From NCBI GenBank assembly GCA_003868215.1, contig QWDQ01000018.1:364186-428185 (forward strand): a stretch of DNA of 64,000 bases, read 5' to 3'. A program made the translations under genes and the position numbers. Source of the stretch: Pseudophaeomoniella oleicola (taxonomy: Eukaryota > Ascomycota > Eurotiomycetes > Phaeomoniellales > Phaeomoniellaceae). Shown here piece by piece: positions 21,775 to 32,295 of the stretch (position 1 is the stretch's first letter; each line of letters begins with the position of its first letter). The notes beneath the pieces were generated by a model. The model made no database searches and had not been told where the DNA came from. It saw only the letters and a list, made by a program, of their open reading frames with translations.

Positions 21775-22198
21775 ATGACACAAACACCCCATCCGGGACA
21801 TCCATCAAGCTATACCCCTCCTTCATCTTCTCCGACTGGACGTTCCCCTTTCTTCAAGTAGGTACATCCCTCCCCTCCCTCTCCCCCTATCCCACAGCAT
21901 TCCGAAATCTGGTCCGACCCCTCCAAAAGAAAAGCATCAAAATCCCGGTTTCTCATCTCCTTCTCCCTCTCCCTCAACATACGCAAACACATCGATGCTA
22001 ACTGCTCCAACCATTTGCTTTTTGGTCTGTAGTCGTCGCATCTTCCTCTTAGCCGTTCTCACCTCCTTCCCGGCAGGATATTTTGCCGTAAAGTACAGCA
22101 CGATCCAGAAGAAGAATGCGGAAAGGAAACAGCACATGGATGCACAGAAGGCGGCAGACTATGGAGTGCAAGTAGGTCGGAGTGGTGGAGGATTTTGA
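21775..22198 (+). CDS. Small single-span membrane protein
   Basis: Two exons are proposed: 21775-21857 and 22033-22198, giving 82 residues. The 175-nt intron has a GTAGGT donor, a CTAAC branch at about 22003 and an acceptor TCTGTAG. The N-terminal 28 residues are Pro/Ser/Thr-rich. Exon 2 begins with RRIF and a hydrophobic stretch, FLLAVLTSFPAGYFAVKYS, the single membrane segment. A charged helix (IQKKNAERKQHMDAQKAADYG) and a Gly-rich end follow. The layout of one short transmembrane helix plus a basic amphipathic tail resembles small mitochondrial inner-membrane or ER assembly factors, but I do not recognise the family. The splice join preserves frame, and the branch and acceptor are good. 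Confidence 0.6.
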
Positions 22199-23249
22199 GG
22201 ACAGTATGGCTTCGGATGCGTTACTAGAGCCTTTGAGCTCGGGATGCCCGTCTTCTACATCACTTAGGGACTCTCTCTCTCTCTCTCTTTTGCCTAGTCG
22301 GGATGGTGGTATTGCAAGTCGTCGACTCTGAGGTTTCACACCGACACCTCAAAGGAAACAAGCAACGATTTCTCTCAGATCATGGCTTACAAAAGGACTA
22401 GATGGGGAGTTACATTGTTCATCTCTCTGTCCATGGATTACGGTTTGGTGTCCTATCTATACATAAGTACTCGATCACTTTCCCTCATAGGTCATGAAGG
22501 TTCATGCACCAGAACAACATAATCTCATCTCTCGTCCCAGTCCGATGATCAGTTCCTTCGTCTGTTCTGTTACCTCCCTCCCATTTCTCTGCAACCCTCC
22601 TTTCCCCACCTGACGAACAGAGGAGCCAATCCAAAGAGCGTGCTGTGAGGTTCGAGTGATATATACTCTGATAACAGTCTAAGTATTGAGCCTTGCACCG
22701 GGGATTGCTTGACGACGATCGAAACTTGATGACATGTCGTGAATTGTGTAAGTCTCTGACATTATGTTGTCGGTGGGATCGGGAGTGTTGAGGACGCTTT
22801 GGGCCTTAAGTGGGCTATGGATGAGTACTCGAGGTAGAGATGTGGTTCAAAGGTCGGGGACGGAGGAATTGGAAGGAAGAATGGTAAGATGTAGGCGCAG
22901 TTATGATAGGTTTTTAGTCCTATGGCATCTACATCGCCAATGGTAGTGTTACCGCTCTCTGAAGTCTCTCAGCCGTTGACTCTGTCAGTTGAGAACTCAT
23001 GATGCATTCAGTCAACTGCCGCATGATGCGATTCGACCTCTGCATCGTTGGTGCTTTCTGATAGCGTCATAAGCGATAGAGGATGAGTCAGCTTCGAACG
23101 TGTGCTCGAAGATGCTTTTCGGTTCGCCTTAGATGCTGTTTTTGACCCCGACCGGCCTTTGGCAATTCGAGTCAACCGTGGATTCTTGAGTATCTTCGTC
23201 TGTTTTTGCGCATGATGAGCACAGGTTCCTACAACGGATTAGTTTCATC
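22199..23249. other. Intergenic, no gene seen
   Basis: Contains a (CT)n run at 22271-22287. Open stretches here are short and unsupported. Confidence 0.5.
22271..22287 (+). repeat. CT dinucleotide run
   Basis: About eight CT units shortly after the stop of the small membrane protein gene, probably in its 3' untranslated region. Confidence 0.75.
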
Positions 23250-23716
23250 TCAGAATGACAGGACGCATTTAGACAGACTATGATGGCGTTTCCAGTAGTT
23301 CCAGAGATCCGTTACAAGACGAACTCTATCTTCCGGGTCGGAGCAGAAACTGTACTCTCCGATGCTCTTCTTGACACCGTTTGACCGTTGAGAGTAGATG
23401 TTGACACGATTCTCTTTTCCCTCAGGTGCCCAAATGTGTACCCGCCTCAAACTTCGTTCACTGAAGCAGATGTGGTCGTTATCATCGCCGAGGGCCGGGA
23501 ACCCTGCGTTGCATAGTGTCGAGTAAACAGCGTTTACATTTTTCCCCTCAGAAATGCTTTCGGGGACGAATGTGTCTTCTACGAGAGGCTTTTCGGAGCG
23601 TAGGTCGTTGAGAAACTCAGCCTTGGGCTGAGGTATTGAAAAGCACATGATTTAGTTTGTAGTTCAACTTGCCAAAAGGGTTCCCAAACATGGATTCCCG
23701 AAGGTCGTTCTTTCAT
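23250..23716 (-). CDS. Unidentified small protein
   Basis: The continuous ORF runs from an ATG at 23648 to a stop at 23250 (132 residues). I favour a longer version with an upstream exon 23716-23669, a 41-nt intron (23668-23628, GTTGAA...ACTAAAT...CTCAG) and exon 2 from 23627. That gives about 142 residues with a smooth join, WEPFWQPKAEFLNDL. The ACTAAAT plus pyrimidine-rich CAG just before residue 8 of the shorter version looks like a real acceptor. The product is soluble, with Trp-rich and charged segments near the end (DLWNYWKRHH). I see no known domain. A GTAACG donor near 23333 could start another intron, so the C-terminus is uncertain. Confidence 0.45.
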
Positions 23717-24255
23717 ATATACCAACTCGTTATTAGGTGACAGGCTGCTGTGTTGACATCAGCAACGCGATTGTTGACCTAGTCGCTCCTTTAGTACTTG
23801 CTATTGTCACACCAGGAGGTTTTGTGTAACCCCGTCACCATGGGCAAACTGCACCACCTCACATCATCATCGACTTGATAATGCTTCACCTCTGAGAACA
23901 CGATGAAATAGACCGTGAAATTGATCTGTTGGTTACTTGTGGTCCTCTACATGTAAAGGTTGTAAGTCAAGTGAGGTAATACTTAAGTCCATGGAAGAGG
24001 CAGGCAAAAAGCCGGTGTTGTTCTAGACGTATTGAGTGATTAGGTAATTATCAAATGGTACTTGGAACGACCACCAAGTGCGCTATTCCGTTTTGGTAGT
24101 AGCTCCTAAGCGCCGAACAACGACCTGATGTCTCATACATTTACAACATCAAACAACCTCGGGGGTATTGAGACAAGCACGCCCTCAAGCTTACTCGCTA
24201 TCTTTTCTATCTGCTATGCTATCGGACTCAGAAACCAGGGACAACTAGGTCAGAT
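23717..24255. other. Intergenic, no gene seen
   Basis: About 540 bases between two minus-strand genes. It should contain the promoter of the small unidentified gene and the 3' end of the PD-(D/E)XK-like gene. Confidence 0.5.
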
Positions 24256-25989
24256 TCAGTCCTGTTCACCTCCAACCTTGTACGTTCGAAGCAGTTCTGC
24301 TGAGTCTTCTGTGCGAACCAATACTGAAAGTTGGTGCAAGAAGATTTCCAGTAACGTCTTTATGAACAATAGTCGCTCTTCGCGGTCTTTGATATCGAAC
24401 CTAAAACTTCTTCTCACAGAAAGCCGATCTTTCAACTTCAGGGAGTCCTCCTGTAGAGTGCGAAGCCATGTATTGGTGATTTCAATGCAGGACACATATG
24501 CCTCTGTTTGATGCCACGACAGCAGGAAGATCTGTCCTTCGTTAGCAACATCATGATGATTCGCCCATTACTCACCTTGTAAGTCTTCTTCTTCAGATGA
24601 GTCTGGACTCTGTATTGAACCGCCTTCATAATCATCTCTGCTACCTCTTGCCCCAGGATTGCAGCAACACTCAGTCCATGCCGCTCTTGTTTGACCTGTC
24701 ATGTTTAGTCTTTGAAATCAGCAATAGCATATACCCCTACCTCTATTGGCATGCTATCTGTGTGTGCGCTGTCTTCGTTCTTTCTTCTAGGGTAACTCCA
24801 GTAGAAACCTGTATCTGCTGTCGACTGCAATTTGTAACCGTCAATCAGAATATCAATCTTTTCTGGTGATCTTCAATCTGGTCAGCCCGCGGTCCAATCA
24901 AAGGGGGATCATACATACCGCACTCTCATTGAATTCAGCACTTGCGCCAATACTTGAGCTGGCTGACCATTTGGTTCTTCCAAGAGCTTTCGAACTGTTT
25001 TGAGGATTAGCTTCTGGATGCGAAGCATAAAGGCATTGGCAAGATCTTGCACGTCCGCTTCTTTGATCTTCGCCAGCGGCCTTGTGGGTGTCGTTTGAGA
25101 CTCCGTGTCTATATATTCACTATGATCAGATGTGACGGATGTCTTTCCCTCGGAGCCCTCGTTGTCTAGAAGAGGGTGCATTGCAAGAAACTGTTGGTGC
25201 TGGCGAACGCTAGCTGGTGGATGCCTGTCATTGTTTGGTGTTATATCTGAAAGCGTCTCTCGAGGGCTTGGGTGAGCTGGAACTTGTGAGGGAGTCGCTG
25301 GAACCTCAAGGGTGCCAGAGTGGACAGCTCTCGGCTGTGGAGAGATGATGGTGCTGGTCCAAGTTGGACTCTGCGTATTGCCTTTTCTCAACGATGGGGA
25401 GATGTCCTCGTGCTTTCTCTTTATGGTTCTTTTCGGGGTACGAGGATCTACCATATACGGATCGACATTTCCAACGAATCGTCCCATACCAGGAGTAACC
25501 GAGATGCTCTCATCTTCCGATACCCCGTCAAGCCCCATTGTCGTCCCTGGCGGTGCTTCTTCCGGAGTATTGCGGCTCTGTGTACTCTGCTCGACGCTTT
25601 TCTGACTCATAGGATGGCGAGGTCCGGATAGTCAGGGGAGAACTTCTGAATTCCTGGGAGGATGAGAGGACATGCTCTTCATCCATCTTGGCTAGGGCCC
25701 ATAGCTTATGGTAAAAGCCCAAAACATCGACCTTGTCATCGAAGTCGCCCTCCGCATCTCGGATGTCGCCCCAAGTCTTGTCAAATCCCTCCTTGCACAG
25801 TTGATATAAGACGCCATCTTCGGGCAAGGGCTTCAATCCGAGTTCGCAGGGGTCAAGGTCAACCTCAAGGTCGACCCCTATCCATTTAAGCTCATCAACA
25901 TCCCATTGCGACCCAGATGGTCGGTTTTGGAAAGGGTTCCTTGCAGGATCGCGAACGCCCTCAAGGGTATAATGCCGCACGGATGCCAT
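24256..25989 (-). CDS. Fungal protein with PD-(D/E)XK nuclease-like C-terminal domain
   Basis: Best model: exons 25989-25672, 25601-24919, 24870-24741, 24695-24576 and 24531-24256, giving 508 residues. The last three introns (48, 45 and 44 nt) have good donors (GTATGT, GTAGGG, GTGAGT) and AG acceptors in matching phase. The first junction is weak: its donor reads GTCCTC, although a CTGAC branch and CAG acceptor exist. Without it the locus is two overlapping ORFs, 25989-25528 and an ATG at 25610. Residues 107-300 are low-complexity. About residues 335-450, only visible after splicing, read KIDILID ... PIEVK ... AAILGQEVAEMI ... IFLLSWHQ. This D...E-x-K pattern, followed by a helix and a strand, is the layout of PD-(D/E)XK folds. 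Catalytic activity is unproven. Confidence 0.55.
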
Positions 25990-27249
25990 TTTATTGACAG
26001 ATGATAGGGCCACTGTGCGATCCAATTGCTACAGAGACTTTCTATTATCTTCCCGGAGCAGGACGTCCCCTGGATATGTATACTCGCCCTCCCACCGTAC
26101 AACGGCTGTTGCACAGTAGGAGCTGAATAGTTGCATCTGTTTGTCCTACCATACTGGGGGTCGAGCAAACGGTGACGGAACAAAACAATGTCGCGTTCTG
26201 GGATCGGATGGAAAATGAAGAACTGATGGCTCATTGGTCCAACTACGTCCTCAAGGATGTCCATTTTGCTTGGTGACGTGAATGCACCAATAGCAGTGTA
26301 GGCTTCACCAAGCCTCCATATCATCTTGGGAGCACCGCCCGGAGTGGGAGACAACAAACAGTCAGCATGTGTAACCTCCTTCCCGCTCATATACCATGTT
26401 GATATGGGAACCGCGTCGATTGTTCCAAGACCGACGGTCTGTCCTACACACCGCGGGGCGGAAAAGAGACCAGCAGCAGGGTAGAACAGTGGTGATATCA
26501 GATTCTGTCAGCCGGTCAAGGTGGGTTCGGGTAACTCTGGGACATAAGTTCAAAGGCCTTGAGCGCGTCGAGGGTAAACATTGACGAGAATCCTGACAAG
26601 CCCTGGTCTTGTTGTTGGTCTTGTGTAACAGTGGCGGTCCTCCTTTCCCTTAGCCCTTTGGGAAACTTGGTGGCAGTGTTTTGGCCGATGTAAGACTCCC
26701 TGGCAACTGTGAATTCGAGGTGCGTTGTGTGTACATGTAGCATTCGGCTGTTGAGTGGTAGTCATCCGAGGTCTTCGAGTCCTGGTTGATCTACCTGCAA
26801 CCGCATGGCTGGACAGAAGCGGCATCGGTTCATACACCTCACGTCGATATGGGTGTGGATTTGCATTCCAAGTCGGGCGGCAGCGTGTCTTTTTGCTTTA
26901 TAACATTGATGAAGTAATTACATCCACTGGGTCATGGACCATGGAAATACTGATAGAACAGATAGGATGAGCAGAAACGAATGCTTTCGTGCTTTTCCTT
27001 GTCTTGAACGGTAGGTAGGGAGTGAGTGATTGGCTAAGGTACAATATACATGACATGATATATAAAAGGGCAAAACAAGAGTCGGTCAAGCTTGACCATT
27101 AGAGAACGAGAACCTAACCACCTTTTCCTAAAGGGAAAAAAGAGATGCCAAACGCCAGAGCAGCAGCAAAGAGCAATGGGTGTCTCGAACGTAAAATTTG
27201 CTATCGGAACCTGAAAGCTCCTGTATGACCACGCAAGGTGGAGGCTGCA
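25990..27249. other. Intergenic between two minus-strand genes
   Basis: This spans the 5' side of the PD-(D/E)XK-like gene and the 3' untranslated region of the WD40 gene. One 170-codon minus-strand open stretch overlaps its left part, but I found no motif or splice support for it. Confidence 0.45.
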
Positions 27250-30200
27250 TTAGAACATATTACCGTTGGTCAACTGCACCGTCGGCGGCATTGGAGGAAT
27301 ACTCTCATATGGGCTGATGGTGTTCTCATTCTCGATGGGAGGGCTTTTCGGTCCGCGCCCTCGACTGCTGCTCCGCATGCGATCTGCCATAGTCTTGAAT
27401 TTGCCAACCAGGTTCTCCCCGGTACCCTGGCTCATACCGGTGACACTTGTACTGATGCTCGTAGTGCTCCTCTGCCGCTGATGTTTGAAAACTGTTGGTG
27501 GCGGTGGAGGATCTAGAGTAACAGGCTCCATGGACCCCGAGTTCCTGCTTGTGTCTGGAATTTCGATTACTTGCACATTAGTGTCGTCCGTAGAAATATC
27601 GTCAAGACCAATATTGATGACTCCAATGCCGCCTTCTACTGATCGGTAGCCATTGTTCGTGCTGGGTACGGATGGCAGAAATGGCGGTGGCGGAGGCGGT
27701 GGCGGTAGCAGAGTTGGCGAGGCTAGATGCTGGAGCTCTGCCAGAATCGGTGGCTTGTAGTCCTTGTCGACAGCTCTTCCTTGGTTCTGTTCCTGGGATG
27801 TGGGTAACGCGGTCGGCGATATTCTCCGTTCACCTTTCGATCCTCTCCTCTGTTCATGACGGCTGGATGACCGACTCGCTGGGAGGTGATCCTGGAAAGC
27901 AGGATGGGCTGGCATACCACTCAAGTTCTGAGGCCGGTACTGTTCAGGAGGAGCGGACATGGAACGATCGATCGGGGCCAAACTAGGCCGATATACAGCA
28001 TCAGTCAAGGTCAAAAGATTGTTCGGCACATCGGGTACGTCAGGCACCGAACCACCAGCTATGGAATCATAGTTTGGATGCCGCATTGCACGTGGGGTTG
28101 ATGGTAATCCCGACTTTCCCGCCGCTTTTCGTGGAGAGCTTGACTCGGAGTCATTTGGAGACATGACGTTATTGATTTTATCGCTGGAAGAGGAAGATTT
28201 ACGATGAGATAATTGCGCTGGAGATGGCAGAGGTGGGGCGGATGGACGCCTCATTAGTGAGGCTCTGCGAGCTTCTAACTCCGCAGCTGCAAGTTCCTTC
28301 CTCCTCAACTCAGATACGAAACGCGGGTTTGCTGTTGCTGGCCTTACAATTGGATCATGCTGCGGAGGATCTATATTCGACAAGATCTGTTGGGCGACAG
28401 GCGGGATGTCGTCCACAGGACGAGGCGTGTTCTCTGTTGATCTCTGGACAATCCAGTCCTGTGCGGTCATAACGCTCCTCTCCGTCAGACTTGGCCTTCG
28501 TGACCGACTAGTTGCTCGACGGCTGCCGGACCGTGATCTGGTCCCTCTGCGATCCGGAGAAGGGTCCCCTCGTAAGCTGGTGCCCTTCAGTGAGCGTTGT
28601 GTTTTCTCCCGTCCATTTTGTGTACGCGCCATGTCTGCAGAGACAAATCGGAAAGGACCGTCTGACAGTGTAGCTCTGTCTTGTTCGAGTCCGGAGACGG
28701 ACATCGAGACTGGCGACTTCGGAGATTTCAGTGCTATGCCCCCTCTTTCTGAAGCGATCTTCCGCCCCCGAGATACGGAACGTTGCTTACGGGATCCCCG
28801 TTCGGGTGAAATCGCTCGATTTGACCTAGGGTGGCTGCGACTACGCGCTTTAATCGAGGACTTCTCGCTTTTTCGAGGTTTCGCTTCGCCTGATGTTTTG
28901 ATATACAACTTCATCCGGTCAGGAGACATGGGACGAGGAGAAGACGGTGAACGTTTGACCGCGGGTACACGATGATGGTGGTGTCGTCTGCCACGACTGT
29001 CCTCTGAGGGGTCACGATGGCGGTGTTTAGAGCGCCTGTAGTCGGCTATCTCACTGTCAAGGCTCTCATTTGTGATACTGCCTTGGACACTACGCTTTGA
29101 GCCTCGGATTTTGCGGTGATGCTTCGAGAAGTAGCTTGTCGAATCGTCCATACCGTTGGTGTAGCGATCTATACTCCTAGTAGTAATGCTAGGTGTCTGC
29201 GTGGTCTTGAAGCTCAAGGACGTGCTTTGGCCACTTACTATCGAGCCTGTAGCATCAAGCTGAGCGGTTGTGTAAGAGGCAGGAGTATCAGCACGAGTAT
29301 TGCTCATGTTCGACATATCAATTGACCACGGCATCGGCATTCCATTTGTTCTAAGATCGCTTGCCATAAATGACGCCATGCGCTCCTCAGCAAGAGCATC
29401 AAAGAACACCTGGGATGGCGATTGTGCCTCTCCTCTATTGAGAGCCGTCGCGGGGAGAGCCGTCAAAGGTGTTTCTTTCTTGGGCTCGATCGGTGTGTAT
29501 TTGGCGGAAGTCAACAACTGGGCAGGCTCTTCTGTGGAGTTTCTCGGCTTCTTCTTTAATTCCTCATCCTGTTTCTCAGAAGTATCTGGTGTTGGGAGAG
29601 GCTTAGGAACGATCGCAGCAGTTCCGTTAACACCAACTGGATTCAGACCTGTAGGGCTTTCGCCGATGGATGCCAATCGAGGACGCATCATCCCCCCAGG
29701 TGTTGTAACCCGCTCCCTCAGGCCACCAGCTGATAAGAGTGGTTCGATCGCGGATTCTGCAATTGGCGTCACCCATGGTTGCACGGTAGGCGTTCGGTCG
29801 TCCGACTTCAGGCCTGGGAATTTGAGATGCCGTTCAACTTCAGGAGGACCAAAAGTCGTGATCAGCTTGAGAGAGGGAGTAGCACGATTTGTGGGGCTCA
29901 GCTGCTTCATGCTGACGGACGGGACTGGGGTAGCCGTGGTGGGGACTGATGATGCAGTGTCTGAGATCACACTAGGAGTAGACGATGCCTTGAACTTTTG
30001 AGAAGGTAAGGTCGATTGTGCATAGGTCAGGAGTTGGGGAGGCGGTGCCGCCTGTGCCGCTCCATCGTCATCTTGGGGAGCCGCAACTGAGAAGCATCGA
30101 AGTGCAAGATGTTGTTGAGAGTTACTGACAACGTGCTCCCCCCATTGTCTGACTAGAGCAGATTGCCTCCTCCAGTCTGAACGTTTCATCAAGCACGTGA

Positions 30201-32295
30201 GCAGTATCGCCTCCATGTAGTAATGACCCTTGACATAAACATCTGTCGCGAGATCAACCTCATCTAGACTCAATAATATCGTGACCGCAGTGTGCACATC
30301 ACCCTTGGATAACATTTTCTGGGCGACAGCCTGCGCAATCTTCCTTGTCTTGTCTTGGTCACCCATCCCCGATAATGCAAGCAACATCCAGTCGAGATTG
30401 GAGTTTGATGAATTGGAGGTCAGCATTGAGGCAAGTACATCGGCTTCATCATTAAGCCATTTTGCTAAAAGCACCTGACCCTGGCTACCGGGTAGGTGAT
30501 GTTTCACTAGATGGCGTCAGCATTGCCCACGTATTTTCTCGGCATTACCTACTTTCTTCGCGCACGAGAGCCTCGATGTCGCCACCCGGATATCCAAATA
30601 CAACTTCTATCATCTGACTTCGTAAGGCATCTTTCGTCATTTTTCCAGAATCAAAGGCCGGTAGGGGTTTATATGTCATGTTATATAGTCGTTGCCTTGT
30701 GAACGGGAAAAGATCTGTCAAAGGCTTGTTGTCATCTGGACTGCGTACCACTTCATTGCGAAGTCGAGAAGCTTTGCGATACGATCTTGTGGAAGCGGGT
30801 GATTGGATAGATGACGGATAGCCGAGTGAACTACCGCTCAAAAGTGACCCACCACGAGTATATTGCGATGCAGTACCTAGAGAAAACGTAGTTCCACTCC
30901 GTTCGGTTCTCGGTAGTGAAGGCTGTCTCCCATTACGCCCGATCATGCTAGATGTGCGTGAGCTGGCAGACTCTGGCTGTGAGAGGTAAGAATTTGCCGA
31001 TGCTGTTCGTTCTATATCGGCACCCTGGGCAGCTAGACTGTTCTTATTCAGCATATCATAGGGGTCAGGAACATCGTCTTCACTTTCAGAGGCAGAAATG
31101 CTAGGAATCGAAGTAGAATCCTCAGGCCGACCGTTGAGAGGGAAATGCTGCATATTGGCAACCATTTGAGGGTGCTCTACATCGAATTGTTGAACGGAGT
31201 AATTCGGACCCAGGGTAAACAGCACCGCAGTAGGGCCATAACTTGCCATGCCACGAACACCTTCAATGGTAGGTATGGTTTCGAAGGAGACATTCTTAGT
31301 GCGGACATCCCAGGAGAAGGTTTCATCTCCAAACAATTAGCACGTATTCCATAGCAGGTAGAGGGTTCTTACGATCTGAATATTGGATGATCCGCCCGTT
31401 TTTGGACCATCCCATCCAGTGCGGCCCGGCCAAAACCTCCGAAGACCTTTTCAGGACCCGAATAACCCGCGGTTGTTCATTTACAGGCGGCTTTGCTACA
31501 CTCCAGACGCGCAAATCTCCATCGGATGTCTGTGTAGCAAGCATATCTGACTTTTGCTTCGAAGAGGAGGCATGCCAGGCTAAACCTGTTATCGGAGACG
31601 GAGTCCTTGCAAAGGACAGCGTATGAAGGATGTTAAATTGCGGCTGCACGACAGCCAGCAATATTGTCCCATTTTTGTAGCTGGAATTGGTCAGGATAGG
31701 CATAACTCGTGGGGAGGTCACACTAACCCAATGGCAAATGTCCGGCAGTCAGATGATGGAGCGAGGGCCGATATTGGGTCATAGATCGTTCGCGTAGAAT
31801 AATGTTCCCTTGTCGACGGTGAGAACAGGATGACCTCGCCCTTTTCATTGCCTGAAGATGGTTAAATCCTTCATAGTAAACCTCGAACGTTGAGATCTCA
31901 CCAAAAGAGACGTTCCCATTGCGCATCCAAGCAGCAACTGATATAGGTTCGAAAGCTTGAAACCGGGACACTTCACTACCGCTAAACAGATCCCATACTA
32001 TGGCTTCCTGCGTAATATCATAACTTACAACGAAGCGACCAGCTCCTCGCTCGCTAACGTTGTCCACACTGATCCATTTCACAGTGTCCACATGTTTCGC
32101 AAACCTTCGTTCAAGCGCCAAGGTATCATGATGGAGGCACAGTATGGTAGCGCCTTGCGCATAGAGTAACAACGATGCTGTCGCTGTACATGGCGTGAAC
32201 TCCAAACTTGTCTTCCCCTTGCTTTTGAGAGACGACTTCGAAATTGTTGAAGGGGGCTTTTGTCTCGTTTGCCGGGCGAGAAGGGCGGCAGACAT
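27250..32295 (-). CDS. WD40 propeller / alpha-solenoid protein with long low-complexity tail
   Basis: Five exons: 32295-31902, 31851-31728, 31680-31373, 31326-30553 and 30506-27250, giving 1,618 residues. All four introns are 46-50 nt and in phase. Residues 1-350 form a WD40-type propeller (ATILCLHHD, RFVVSYDITQEAIVWDL, DGDLRVWSV, ETFSWDVR). Residues about 490-660 are helical and repeat-like (LNDEADVLASML, LDWMLLALSGMGD, AVAQKMLSKGDVHTAVTILLSL, GHYYMEAILLTCL), like the solenoid that follows propellers in coat and Gemin5-type proteins. The remaining 950 residues are Ser/Arg/Pro-rich, with SR-like repeats and a proline run (PPPPPPPPF) near 1,450. The architecture suggests a scaffold in vesicle coats or RNA granules. 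I cannot name an orthologue. Confidence 0.9.

Noticed and set aside
25878-26390. 170-codon minus-strand open stretch upstream of the PD-(D/E)XK-like gene
   Set aside because: No motif and no splice signal joining it to the neighbour; it overlaps the first exon in another frame.
28406-30001. Long plus-strand ORFs (189 and 233 codons) opposite the WD40 gene
   Set aside because: They are antisense shadows of the Ser/Arg-rich exon, whose codon bias keeps the complementary frame open.
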